Origin: Phycisphaeraceae bacterium
GTDB taxonomy: Bacteria; Planctomycetota; Phycisphaerae; Phycisphaerales; Phycisphaeraceae
Direction of reading: 5' to 3'
Length of the DNA: 43,583 bases
NCBI GenBank assembly: GCA_029260715.1
Contig: JAJDCS010000002.1
Coordinates: 1-43,583, forward strand
Made by a program: the position numbers and the translations under genes. The notes under the pieces are model-generated. The model saw only the letters and a list, made by a program, of their open reading frames with translations, did not search any database and was not told the origin of the DNA. This document shows, in pieces, positions 24,938 to 32,738 of this stretch (positions are counted from its first letter, which is position 1; each line of letters begins with the position of its first letter).

Positions 24938-26830
24938 TTAAATGCTGAATGATTTCTGGTCCTTGCGCATGGCCAGCAGGCGGGCGCTGTAGGTGGCGAT
25001 GACGTCTTGGCGACGCAATAGGGCGATGATCTTGTTGGGCTGCGCTTGGTCGACGACGGGCAGCTCTTCGTAGCGTCCTTGTGAGAATTGTCCGATCGCG
25101 CTGGACAGGTCGGTTTGAAGTGTGAGGGGCACGTCTTCGGTCCTAGCCAGGTCTTGGGCCACGGCCAGGTCGCCCACGCCGCCCGAGTCGTACAAGAACT
25201 GGCGCACGTCGCTGAGCTCGAACAGGCCGTAGAACCAGCCTTGGGCGTCGACCACGGGGAAGCACGTTTGCTGCGTGTCGGTGATCATGTGGACGATTTC
25301 ACTGAGCGGCATGTCCAGGGGCACGGTACGGAACTGGTGTCTGGCCCGGCTAATCGCGTCGCGCACGGTTAGGCCTTCTAGGACGTCGAGCACAAAGTCG
25401 CCGCGGTGGGCGGGAGAGTCGATGCGCGAGCCCACCTGTTCGGAGAAGATGGTCCACCCCCGGCCGATCAGGTACGCCAGCGCGCAGACCCACATGGCTG
25501 GCAAGAGCAGTTCGTAGCTGCCCGTCATTTCCGAGACCATGATGAGCGTGCTGACGGGTGTGTTGGCCGCGGCGGCGAAGAAGCTTGCCATGCCCAGGAT
25601 GGCGAACACGTCCACGCGCACGCCCCACCAGGCGGACAGGTCCGGCAGCCACTGTTGAAACGCCAGCCCGACCACGGCGCCCAGCGCCCCGCCGATGACC
25701 ATGCTCGGCGCGAACACGCCCGCCGACCCGCCCGACCCGATGGTCAGCGAGGTGGTGAGCATCTTGCCAAACCCGACCACCAACAGGACGCTGACCAGCA
25801 AACCCGACCCCTGAGGGTTGAGCACTTCTTGTAAAAACCCGTAGCCGACTGAAAACACGCCCAACGCTTCTTGGGGCGCCTCGACACCGAAAGCCCAGAG
25901 CGCGTAATACGCGGTGACTCCCAGCACGCCCGTGGCGACCCCGCCGATGACCGGCTTGAGCACCCTGGGTACGTTCAGCTTCGCGAAGAGCCCGTGGATG
26001 CCGTAGAAGCACTTGACGTACAGCAGCGATGCCAGGGCCATGACCACGGCCATGACCGTCAGCGGCATCAGTTGGTAGGGGTTATCAAACCGCATGTCCG
26101 GGACGATGAACAGGTGCTGGAATCCGAAGACCATGCTGTAGACGTTGTAGGCGACGGTGGTGGCGAACAGAGCGGGGATGAGGTTTTCGGTTTCAAAGTC
26201 GGGGTCGCGGTAGAGGACTTCGGTGGCGAAGATCGCGCCGGCCAGCGGCGCGTGGAAGAGCGCGCCGATACCCGCGCCCAGTCCCGCGGCCATGAGGCTG
26301 CGCCGTTCGGCGTCGGTGAGTTTTAGTTTTGTGGCAAGCCACGACCCGCATCCGGCGCCGATATGCGCGATGGGCCCCTCTTGGCCGCCCGAGCCGCCCG
26401 TGCCCAGCGTGAGCGCGGAGGCAAGCATTTTGACGAAGGGGACGCGTCCGCGCACGACGCCGCGCTTGTTGTGATAAGCGTCGATGGCCGCGTCCGTGCC
26501 GTGTCCCTCGGCTTCGGGCGCGAATTTGTAGACCAGCCATCCGGCGACCAGCCCGCCGATCGCCGGGACGAACAGCAGCACCCAAACGCGCAAAGGCGTT
26601 GACGAGGCCCAGTGTAGGAGGTGCTCTTCACCGGCCGGGGCGTTGGGGCGGTAGCCGGCCAACCGATCGAGACAGTAGTAGCTGACAACTTCCCTTAGCC
26701 CTTGAAACGCGATCGCCAAGACACCGGCCATGGCCCCGACGATCATCGCGTACACAATGCCCCGCCCTAGTTCCCATATGCCTTTGCTGGGTGAAAGGTC
26801 CAGTTTTGTGGATAGCGAAGCGGCTTTCAT
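24938..26830 (-). CDS. ClC-family chloride channel with C-terminal CBS pair
   Basis: A 630-residue ClC protein with about 10-12 membrane segments (about 25-430) and a cytoplasmic tandem CBS domain (about 470-610, for example TCFPVVDAQGWFYGLFELSD and GRYEELPVVDQAQPNKIIAL). The gating glutamate is present in GGSGGQEGPIAHIG (Glu151). The position of the intracellular proton glutamate of transporter-type ClCs is Val205 here (ATEVLYRDPDF), which suggests a channel and not a Cl-/H+ exchanger. The pore helix GSGGSAGVFAPSMVIGGALG is intact. CBS domains probably sense adenine nucleotides. Confidence 0.93.
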   Translation of the reverse strand: MKAASLSTKLDLSPSKGIWELGRGIVYAMIVGAMAGVLAIAFQGLREVVSYYCLDRLAGYRPNAPAGEEHLLHWASSTPLRVWVLLFVPAIGGLVAGWLVYKFAPEAEGHGTDAAIDAYHNKRGVVRGRVPFVKMLASALTLGTGGSGGQEGPIAHIGAGCGSWLATKLKLTDAERRSLMAAGLGAGIGALFHAPLAGAIFATEVLYRDPDFETENLIPALFATTVAYNVYSMVFGFQHLFIVPDMRFDNPYQLMPLTVMAVVMALASLLYVKCFYGIHGLFAKLNVPRVLKPVIGGVATGVLGVTAYYALWAFGVEAPQEALGVFSVGYGFLQEVLNPQGSGLLVSVLLVVGFGKMLTTSLTIGSGGSAGVFAPSMVIGGALGAVVGLAFQQWLPDLSAWWGVRVDVFAILGMASFFAAAANTPVSTLIMVSEMTGSYELLLPAMWVCALAYLIGRGWTIFSEQVGSRIDSPAHRGDFVLDVLEGLTVRDAISRARHQFRTVPLDMPLSEIVHMITDTQQTCFPVVDAQGWFYGLFELSDVRQFLYDSGGVGDLAVAQDLARTEDVPLTLQTDLSSAIGQFSQGRYEELPVVDQAQPNKIIALLRRQDVIATYSARLLAMRKDQKSFSI

Positions 26831-26915
26831 CGGCTGGTCCGGTTGGTGATTGATTGATCCGCTGTCCGATCACGGCAGGGTAGGCGAATCGGTTGGCGTT
26901 GTGGTGCTTGGCCGC

Positions 26916-27785
26916 TCACGCGGTGGCCTGCATGGGCTTCGTGGACTCGATGACCTGGGCCAACCCCAGCCCCAGTGTACACCCGGCGGTTCCCGCTGAG
27001 GTGTAGTAGATCGGCAAGACCAGCGTGACCCCGGGGAGGTTTTGTTGGTACCAGGCGCCCAGCATGTCGGCGTCGGTTTGGAACGACGCCATGGCGTAGG
27101 CGTAGGCTGCCAGTGCCACGAACGTGGGGCTGAACAAGACGCCGACCGGGCTTGCCTGTGGGTAGATCAAACCCGCTGCCACGCCGCCGGCGGCGAAGGC
27201 AGCCAAGAGCGACACGACTACCTGGGCCGGGTCGCTGGAGCGGATCAAGAACCACCCCAATGCAAAGCCACAGACACTTGCGATCGCGCCGCCGATCCAG
27301 GCTTGGAGGTGGGGGTGGTGCAGGTGGACGTCGACGCCGAGGTGGTCGTCATACGCCAAGGCTGGGTACCACGCGCGCATCGGCGATCGCAGCCGCTGGA
27401 TCGACATGAGCATCACCACCACGCCCGCCTGCCAGATGAGTGATTCGAGCATCAGCCATTGGTAATCGCCCGGCAGGTGCGCCCGCGTCATCCAGCCGTC
27501 AATCGGCCCGCCCCACAACGCCAAGGCGCTAAGGCCGGCGCACACCACGAACAGCCCCGACATGGGGTTGCCCATCGCTGAGATGACTAGCCCCATCACC
27601 AGCGACGGCAGGCCGGCAAGCGCTACAAGCATCAACGCCTGGGCGACGCCCGTGTGTGACCATAGCAGGCTGATCCCGCCCAAGCCGTCGGCCGGCTTCA
27701 GGGCGCCGGCGATGAGCAGCCAGACGAACGCGCCAGCCAACGCCGTCAACGCAATCACTAGCCGGTGTCTTATCCTTGGGAACAT
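26916..27785 (-). CDS. Polytopic membrane protein of unknown function
   Basis: No family recognised. The 289-residue product has about seven hydrophobic segments, including about 9-28 (VIALTALAGAFVWLLIAGAL), 48-68, 73-93, 112-128, 166-182, 190-210 and 218-238. A His/Asp-rich loop (DDHLGVDVHLHHPHLQAW, about 146-163) lies between helices 4 and 5 and could bind metal; this is only a possibility. The last 45 residues include a further weakly hydrophobic stretch. It runs in the same direction as the ClC gene, 85 nt upstream of it, and may be co-transcribed. Confidence 0.7.
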   Translation of the reverse strand: MFPRIRHRLVIALTALAGAFVWLLIAGALKPADGLGGISLLWSHTGVAQALMLVALAGLPSLVMGLVISAMGNPMSGLFVVCAGLSALALWGGPIDGWMTRAHLPGDYQWLMLESLIWQAGVVVMLMSIQRLRSPMRAWYPALAYDDHLGVDVHLHHPHLQAWIGGAIASVCGFALGWFLIRSSDPAQVVVSLLAAFAAGGVAAGLIYPQASPVGVLFSPTFVALAAYAYAMASFQTDADMLGAWYQQNLPGVTLVLPIYYTSAGTAGCTLGLGLAQVIESTKPMQATA

Positions 27786-28010
27786 CTAGGCTTCCGTCCG
27801 TTGAGCGGTCCGTGCGCTGTGCGTGTGACATTGTCCGTGGCTTGCATGATATCAATGGATGCACGGCTTCGCTTCGGGTGTGTGTTGAAAGGTATTTAGA
27901 GGGTGATGGTGTTTGTGTTGTTGGAGCGACGCGTGGTTTTTGCGGGCGTTTAGCATGCTCTATGTTGGGTGGGGTAAAATCGCGGTGTCATTTTTCTTAT
28001 TAGGTTTCTC

Positions 28011-28039
28011 TTGCGTCGCTTGCGTTGTGCCGGTATACT
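28011..28039 (+). promoter_or_regulatory. Sigma-70-type promoter for the PEP-CTERM gene
   Basis: TTGCGT (28011-28016) and TATACT (28034-28039) are separated by exactly 17 nt. This places transcription start near 28046 and gives an untranslated leader of about 100 nt. The rest of the 27786-28147 gap shows no supported gene. Confidence 0.6.
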
Positions 28040-28147
28040 GGGTTTTGGTAAGAGAGCTGGCTACGTTTTCCCCGCCTTGTTGAGAGAGAGTCAATAACCC
28101 ACCGGATTTATCAGTAGTTTTTTGAGACACTTGGCTGGAGTTGAAAG

Positions 28148-28516
28148 ATGAGTAGGGTCTGTTTGCTGTCCTACGCGGTTGGTTTTGTTATTGCGTCGGC
28201 GTCGCAAGTTGCATTGGGCGATGCGGGCATCGGCGACACCGATGAACAATTGCAGAGCGTTCTAGAGTCGCGTGTCGGCGTTACCGCCAGCGTCGCGCCC
28301 CTGAACGATTCGCCGTTTACAGCGACATTGGGCACCGCGGTTTTTGATCAGACAGTGACGCGGACGCAGATCGGTCCGGCCACGCCGCCTGATGTGGCGG
28401 AGGGCGAGTCGGATTTCCGTGTCCGGCGTATCCCCGAGCCAGCAAGCGTGGTCTTGCTGGGTATTGGCGTGGTTTGTGTGTTGTCCGACTGGCGGCGCAC
28501 CCGACGCGCAGTGTGA
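28148..28516 (+). CDS. Small PEP-CTERM exported protein
   Basis: A 122-residue protein. An N-terminal signal peptide (about 1-24, ending SQVALGDAG) is followed by about 70 residues of small, polar, unrecognised sequence. A C-terminal PEP-CTERM sorting signal follows: IPEPAS (95-100), a hydrophobic helix VVLLGIGVVCVL and the basic tail DWRRTRRAV. PEP-CTERM proteins are processed by exosortase and often end up in the envelope or exopolysaccharide matrix. No exosortase is in the window. The ATG has GGAG 8 nt upstream. It is downstream of a good promoter and appears to be a single-gene unit. Confidence 0.88.
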   Translation: MSRVCLLSYAVGFVIASASQVALGDAGIGDTDEQLQSVLESRVGVTASVAPLNDSPFTATLGTAVFDQTVTRTQIGPATPPDVAEGESDFRVRRIPEPASVVLLGIGVVCVLSDWRRTRRAV

Positions 28517-28565
28517 CTTTGTCTTGTCTGCTGAGCGCCGTGGTTGTGCGCGGTCGCGCGGCTTT

Positions 28566-28728
28566 GCTTTTAAAAGTCTTTTGCTCTGTTGAAACCCTTC
28601 ACGCAAAGGGTGGCACGGCTTGCTCGTCAAGCCGTGTTTGCGAACCACCAAGTCAGAAACACTGGTTGCAAGCAACCAGTGGCACCCCTGGTTCGGGGGT
28701 TTCAACAGAGCAAAAGACTTTTAAAAGC
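28566..28728. mobile_element. MITE-like element with perfect 32-bp terminal inverted repeats
   Basis: The arms 28566-28597 and 28697-28728 are perfect inverted repeats of 32 bp (GCTTTTAAAAGTC inward from the left end) separated by 99 nt. The interior contains two hairpins of the R1 type: CACGGCTTG/CAAGCCGTG (28614-28636) and ACTGGTTG/CAACCAGT followed by GGCAC (28661-28685). It has no coding capacity. No clear target duplication is visible. Confidence 0.75.
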
Positions 28729-28919
28729 GGTATTGCTGTTTATAAAACGGCTGATAAAGGAACGCCAAGGCGCGTTAGCGCCGTGGGTTCCGGGGTTTCT
28801 CCGCGACTCCTACCAACTTCTTCCTCCTTCTCACCACACTCCGCCCTTGGTCATACGTGGTTGTCATGCTTTTTCATTCTGAGTTTTCCGGGTGCTGCAC
28901 GCGTGAGCGTCGTGGGTGT

Positions 28920-28952
28920 ACCGGCAAGCGGCGGGTTAAGCCGCTTGCCGGT
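28920..28952. repeat. Strong GC hairpin
   Basis: ACCGGCAAGCGGC (28920-28932), a 7-nt loop GGGTTAA, then GCCGCTTGCCGGT (28940-28952): a perfect 13-bp stem. The outer bases GGGT and ACCC can extend it after a small bulge. No T-tract follows. It lies in the non-coding stretch 28517-29340. Confidence 0.8.
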
Positions 28953-29062
28953 GTTTACCCTTCGACGGTATCGGGCTACTTGCGCGTGTTCATAACCGAT
29001 GCCCGATACACGCGGCAGATTGTTGCGGCCTGCCAACCGGTTGTTGTACGTCGTTAATTTCC

Positions 29063-29120
29063 AGGCAGGTATGGTGAGTTTTGAGCCTGCCTAGTGCTTG
29101 GTTGCCCCCTGCAAGGGGGC
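29063..29120. repeat. Pair of short hairpins in non-coding DNA
   Basis: AGGCAGG/CCTGCCT (29063-29069 and 29086-29092) and GCCCCCT/AGGGGGC (29104-29110 and 29114-29120) lie one after the other. With the element at 28566-28728, a small hairpin at 28769-28782 and the stem at 28920-28952, they make 28517-29340 a gene-free zone dominated by palindromes. No other gene or RNA is supported there. Confidence 0.55.
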
Positions 29121-29340
29121 GTCATGGTGGGACAACGCTAATGGTACTACGTACCAAGTGGGCGGGGCGTTTGCCACGCGGCCGGCTTTTTTCACTTTTT
29201 TTAGCGGCGTTGTTTTGGCGGAGGGGGTAAGTCCATCCCCGGTCTGCAATTCTTTACACGTCTTAACGGTGTGTGACAACGGGCGAGGGGCGCGGTTGGC
29301 TGTGTTGCTTGACTACCGATTGACCGATAGGTTGGCATAG

Positions 29341-30714
29341 ATGCCCCCCGGACGGAACCTCGTTATTGTTTTGACGCATGGGCTGCGGTCAGACGCGCTG
29401 GACGACAGCCAGTCGTGGCCGCTGCAGACGCCTAACCTGCGCAAGATTGTTGATGAGGGTTTGCGGCTTGAAGCGATGGCCGCCTGCCCCGCCGATCGCG
29501 GCGGCATGGTTAGCCTGCTGACGGGCCTGCACGCCAGGCAGCACGGGTACGTGGATCAAGACGACGGCCAAGCGGTGTCCCCGTGTTGGGGCTGGCCGGC
29601 CATGCTGACCGAGGCGGGCTACCACGTGGCCGGTGTCGGGTGTGTGGGCGCGGTCGAGCCGTGGCTGGCCGATGCGGTGCGCGTGGACCATGTAGACAGC
29701 CCATCCTCGGCCCGGTGCGCGTATCTCTCCGCGGTCCGCGCCAAGGGCATGGAGACGGCGATCCTCCAGCAACGCGACAAGCGCAAGCGCTACGGCCCGT
29801 TCGACCCCGACCGTTTGTTGATGGATTCCGAAGACGACATCGACGGCTTCATCGCCGCCAAAGCCAGGACCATGCTTTCGCAGATGCCGGCGGACAAGCC
29901 TTGGGCGTTGGTGGTCGGCTTTAGCGGTCCGGGCAACGACCTGCCGCCGCCCACGCTGTTTGAGTACTTGGTGGACCCCACCACCCTTGAGCACGGGTTT
30001 GTGCCCGCGGACCTGAAGTATCTCGACGTGTTGGCTGAACTGGACTACCCACGCATCCTTTTGCAGCGGCTAGACCCTGCTCAGATCGGGCGGATCCGAG
30101 CGGACTACTTGGGCAGGGTCGGGCTGATCGATTACGCGGTGGGCAGGCTCATGACCACGGTCATGGGCCGGACTGACAGCGACCGCACGTGGCTGGTTGT
30201 CGCGTCGGATCGGGGGCAGGTTCTTGGCGAGCACGGCCTGGTGGGACACCGCTCTTTCCTGGCTGGGGCGACGCAGGTGCCCGTGTTGATCGCCCCGCCA
30301 ACGCCGGTGAAGCAGAAGACCTACCCGCAACTGCTTAGTACGGTGGACGTAGCGGCGACGATCGCGGCTTTGGGCGGGTGCGACCTGCCCAAAGCCTCGG
30401 TGGGCAGATCGCTGCTGCCGGTGATCAACCACCAACCGGTTTGTACCCAGAATTGGCCTGGCGCGTTGAGCGAGTACGGCAAGCGGCTGATGCTCGATAC
30501 CGAGCGGTACAAGGTGGTATTCAACACGGAAACCTTTGATTCAATCGGTCTTTACGACAAAATGACCGACCCGGACGAGATCGAGAACCTGGTACACAAG
30601 CCCGTCGCGGCCAGCGTTTTGGACTCGCTGCGCAACCGGCTGGGTGATCTGCTGCTGCCGCTGCGGGCCATGCCGGGGGCTGGCTATGTAAATACTGATT
30701 CTGTCAAGCTATAG
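29341..30714 (+). CDS. Sulfatase-fold protein, probably catalytically inactive
   Basis: A 457-residue protein with the overall sulfatase (alkaline-phosphatase superfamily) pattern: NLVIVLTHGLRSDAL, TPNLRKIVDEGLRLE, SLLTGLHARQHGYVDQDD and LVVASDRGQVLGEHGLVGHR. The key residues are altered. The paired metal-binding Asp (TDD in active enzymes) are His13-Gly14. The C/S-x-P-x-R formylglycine motif is not in register before LLTG (only CPADRGGMV is seen). The His or Asn after the C-terminal metal Asp290 is Arg291. It has no signal peptide, unlike most planctomycete sulfatases. A structural or binding role, or a different chemistry, is more likely than sulphate-ester hydrolysis. Confidence 0.75.
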   Translation: MPPGRNLVIVLTHGLRSDALDDSQSWPLQTPNLRKIVDEGLRLEAMAACPADRGGMVSLLTGLHARQHGYVDQDDGQAVSPCWGWPAMLTEAGYHVAGVGCVGAVEPWLADAVRVDHVDSPSSARCAYLSAVRAKGMETAILQQRDKRKRYGPFDPDRLLMDSEDDIDGFIAAKARTMLSQMPADKPWALVVGFSGPGNDLPPPTLFEYLVDPTTLEHGFVPADLKYLDVLAELDYPRILLQRLDPAQIGRIRADYLGRVGLIDYAVGRLMTTVMGRTDSDRTWLVVASDRGQVLGEHGLVGHRSFLAGATQVPVLIAPPTPVKQKTYPQLLSTVDVAATIAALGGCDLPKASVGRSLLPVINHQPVCTQNWPGALSEYGKRLMLDTERYKVVFNTETFDSIGLYDKMTDPDEIENLVHKPVAASVLDSLRNRLGDLLLPLRAMPGAGYVNTDSVKL

Positions 30715-30787
30715 TGCGGTTTTAAGCGAGCGGGCATCCCTTCCCGGCATATTTTTCCATTTTTTCGACTAGTATCTGCAATCAGAC

Positions 30788-30823
30788 GGCTGCCTGGTGA
30801 CATTGAGTCAATGACGGGCAGCC
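30788..30823 (+). promoter_or_regulatory. Hairpin in the leader of the ECF sigma gene
   Basis: GGCTGCC (30788-30794) pairs with GGCAGCC (30817-30823) around an inner palindrome CATTGAGTCAATG (30801-30813). It ends about 55 nt before the proposed sigma start codon. It may be an operator for a dimeric regulator or an RNA structure. Confidence 0.45.
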
Positions 30824-30878
30824 ACGCGCAAACCCCAACGCCCGCGGTATCGTCTTGGTGGGGAAGGTGGACCCTGTC

Positions 30879-31457
30879 GTGGAACGGCTTAGCCCGGCTG
30901 AATTTGGTGAGCGGTTTAAGGAATCGTTCCGCACGTTTTGGTGCGTGGCGGTTGGGATTGTCAACGACTCGGCGTTGGCGGAGGACGTGGTGCAAGAGGC
31001 GGCGGTGTCGGCGCTGGAGCGGCTGGATCAGTTTGAGCCGGGCAGCAACTTCAAGGCTTGGATGTGCCAGTTTGTCCGCTTCACGGGCGCGAACCACCGC
31101 CGTAAGAAATACCGGCGGCAGGCGATTCCGCTTGAGCCTGAGATCACCGGGCAGCACGCGGCGATCGACGGCGGGCAGGCCGAGCCGGCGGGGCTGACGA
31201 GCGACGGCAAGCTGCCGGAAGGCCAGAGCATGTTCGACGACCGCGTGGTGGCGGCGTTGGAGACAATTAGCGACACCGCGCGGGCGTGCTTGTTGCTGCG
31301 GACGCTGGAGGATTTGTCTTATGACGAGATCGCCGGGGTGCTGGGCGTTCCCAAGGGCACGGCGATGAGCCATGTGCACCGGGCACGCCAACAACTGCGG
31401 CAGCGGTTGGCGCCTCAACAACCGGGGGTGGTCGATGCACAGGGGGAGGAGCCATGA
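30879..31457 (+). CDS. ECF-type RNA polymerase sigma factor
   Basis: A sigma-70 family ECF protein of 192 residues with the proposed GTG start at 30879, which has AAGGTGG 8 nt upstream. TTG/GTG codons at 30855-30867 are alternatives. Region 2 (FRTFWCVAVGIVNDSALAED, then VVQEAAVSALERLDQFEP) binds core polymerase and the -10. Region 4 (YDEIAGVLGVPKGTAMSHVH) is the helix-turn-helix for the -35. A long Gln/Gly/Pro-containing linker (about 85-125) separates them. The stop overlaps the start of the downstream membrane protein by 4 nt, which is typical of a sigma/anti-sigma pair. Confidence 0.9.
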   Translation: MERLSPAEFGERFKESFRTFWCVAVGIVNDSALAEDVVQEAAVSALERLDQFEPGSNFKAWMCQFVRFTGANHRRKKYRRQAIPLEPEITGQHAAIDGGQAEPAGLTSDGKLPEGQSMFDDRVVAALETISDTARACLLLRTLEDLSYDEIAGVLGVPKGTAMSHVHRARQQLRQRLAPQQPGVVDAQGEEP

Positions 31458-32254
31458 ACGACCAAAGCAAACAACACGGCGACACGCTCGACCAATACCT
31501 GGACGGGTTGCTAACCGGGTCGGCTCAAGGTGCGTTCGAGGGGCGGTTGGAGCAGGAGAGCCAACTCAAGGACGAGGCGGCGCTGCAGGGGCGGATCGAT
31601 CAGTCGCTGCGTCGGGCCTACCAGGCGCCGTCTGCTGACAAAATGCTTGAGAAGGCCATGGCTGCGCACGAGGCCAAGCGCACCGAGCCGATCCGCGGCT
31701 GGTTCGGGCCACGCTTGCGGGTGTACGCCGCTGCCGCGGTGATCGTGCTGGGGCTAGGCGTGGGGTATCGCGTGGCGATGTGGTCGCTGACCAGGCCGGC
31801 GGACCCTGACAAGTTGTTCGGCCCCATGCCGCTGATGAGCATGGACAGCGTGTACGAGCGCACGGTCCGGGCGGGGTTTAAGCCTACGTGGGTGTGCGAG
31901 AGCGACAAGCAGTTCGCGGTGTCGTTCTTCCGGCGTGTGAAGCAGGGGCTGGTGTTAGCCAACCTATCGCCGGGTACGACGGCGCTGGGTATCGCCGCGT
32001 CGCGCACGATCTCGCGTGACACGCTGCAACTGTTAGCCACGGTCGATGGGAGCAAGGTGATGGTGTTTGTCGATCAGGCCGAGCACGACCGTGGCCACGC
32101 GGTCGACGCCGGCACGGGCTTGCACCTGTTTCGCAAGCGGTTAGGGCCGGTGGTGCTTTATGAATTGACGCCGCTGATTGAGCCGCGTTTGCTTGATTCG
32201 ATTGAATTGGTTGATGTGCCCCAGCAATGGCTGGAGGATGTGCCGGATTGGTGA
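31454..32254 (+). CDS. Membrane-anchored anti-sigma-factor-like protein
   Basis: A 266-residue protein translated from an ATG that overlaps the sigma stop codon (ATGA). Residues 1-85 are helical and charged and begin with DQYLDGLLTGSAQGAFEG, similar in style to anti-sigma N-termini, but there is no HxxxCxxC zinc motif. One membrane helix lies at about 90-110 (VYAAAAVIVLGLGVGYRVAM). The remaining about 150 residues are beta-rich and probably outside the cytoplasm, possibly the sensor. The role of holding the ECF sigma at the membrane rests on the overlap and topology, not on a recognised domain. Confidence 0.7.
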   Translation: MNDQSKQHGDTLDQYLDGLLTGSAQGAFEGRLEQESQLKDEAALQGRIDQSLRRAYQAPSADKMLEKAMAAHEAKRTEPIRGWFGPRLRVYAAAAVIVLGLGVGYRVAMWSLTRPADPDKLFGPMPLMSMDSVYERTVRAGFKPTWVCESDKQFAVSFFRRVKQGLVLANLSPGTTALGIAASRTISRDTLQLLATVDGSKVMVFVDQAEHDRGHAVDAGTGLHLFRKRLGPVVLYELTPLIEPRLLDSIELVDVPQQWLEDVPDW

Positions 32255-32281
32255 GCTATTTTGAGTTGACGTGGGAGTCAA

Positions 32282-32327
32282 AAGAGACCGCTCCCTGATC
32301 CGCCTGAGGCGGACGGCTCGTTGTGGG
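32282..32327. repeat. Dispersed GC palindrome (R2), copy 3
   Basis: A 46-bp sequence that is exactly repeated at 32739-32784 in the same orientation. It abuts the ybaB stop codon (32328). The core TCCGCCTGAGGCGGA forms a stem. Confidence 0.9.
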
Positions 32328-32702
32328 TTAATCTTGCTCGGTTGAGAGCGAAGGCATGCCGGTTAAGCCGGGGATGTTCAGCCCACCGGTGAGTCGGGCC
32401 ATCTCTTGTTGGACCAGTTCCTTGGCTTTGACGAGCGCTGCGTTGGTGGCGCCGGCGATGAGGTCTTCGACCATCTGCTGGTCGGTTTCGTCGCCTTCGC
32501 CGGCGAGCGTCGCCAGCAGCGGTCGGTCCAGTCGGACCGCGACGACTTCTAAGTTGCCGTTTACTACGACACGCACCGCGCCGGCGCCGGCGTCGGCTTC
32601 GACCGTCTTTTGACCAAGCTCGGCTTGGAGTTGTTGCATCTTCTCTTTGATCTGCTTGGCTTGGCCCAGGACGGACGCCATGTTTTTGATTTGGTCAAAC
32701 AT
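32328..32702 (-). CDS. YbaB/EbfC nucleoid-associated protein
   Basis: A 124-residue YbaB/EbfC-family DNA-binding protein that forms a tweezer-shaped dimer and coats DNA. Visible features are FDQIKNMASVLGQAKQIKEK and MQQLQAELGQKTVEADAGAG in the first helix region and the conserved GNLEVVAVRLDRPLL strand, then DLIAGATNAALVKAKELVQQ. The C-terminal tail LTGGLNIPGL is typical. It follows dnaX on the same strand, as in many bacteria, but recR, the usual third gene, is absent. The gene is bracketed by two identical 46-bp R2 repeats. Confidence 0.93.
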   Translation of the reverse strand: MFDQIKNMASVLGQAKQIKEKMQQLQAELGQKTVEADAGAGAVRVVVNGNLEVVAVRLDRPLLATLAGEGDETDQQMVEDLIAGATNAALVKAKELVQQEMARLTGGLNIPGLTGMPSLSTEQD

Positions 32703-32738
32703 ATTTAGGCTGCTTTCCGCGTTGAGTTCACGCTACAG

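Noticed and set aside
27776-28003. Open frame of 75 codons in the gap before the PEP-CTERM gene.
   Set aside because: It starts inside the divergent membrane-protein gene, ends before the promoter, and has no recognisable features.
28589-28882. Open frame of about 97 codons on the plus strand in the palindrome zone.
   Set aside because: It runs through the perfect inverted repeats and hairpins, lacks a ribosome-binding site and shows no protein-like pattern; its length follows from the repeats.
29341-30714. Calling this gene a functional arylsulfatase.
   Set aside because: The metal-binding and formylglycine positions are substituted, so only the fold is claimed.
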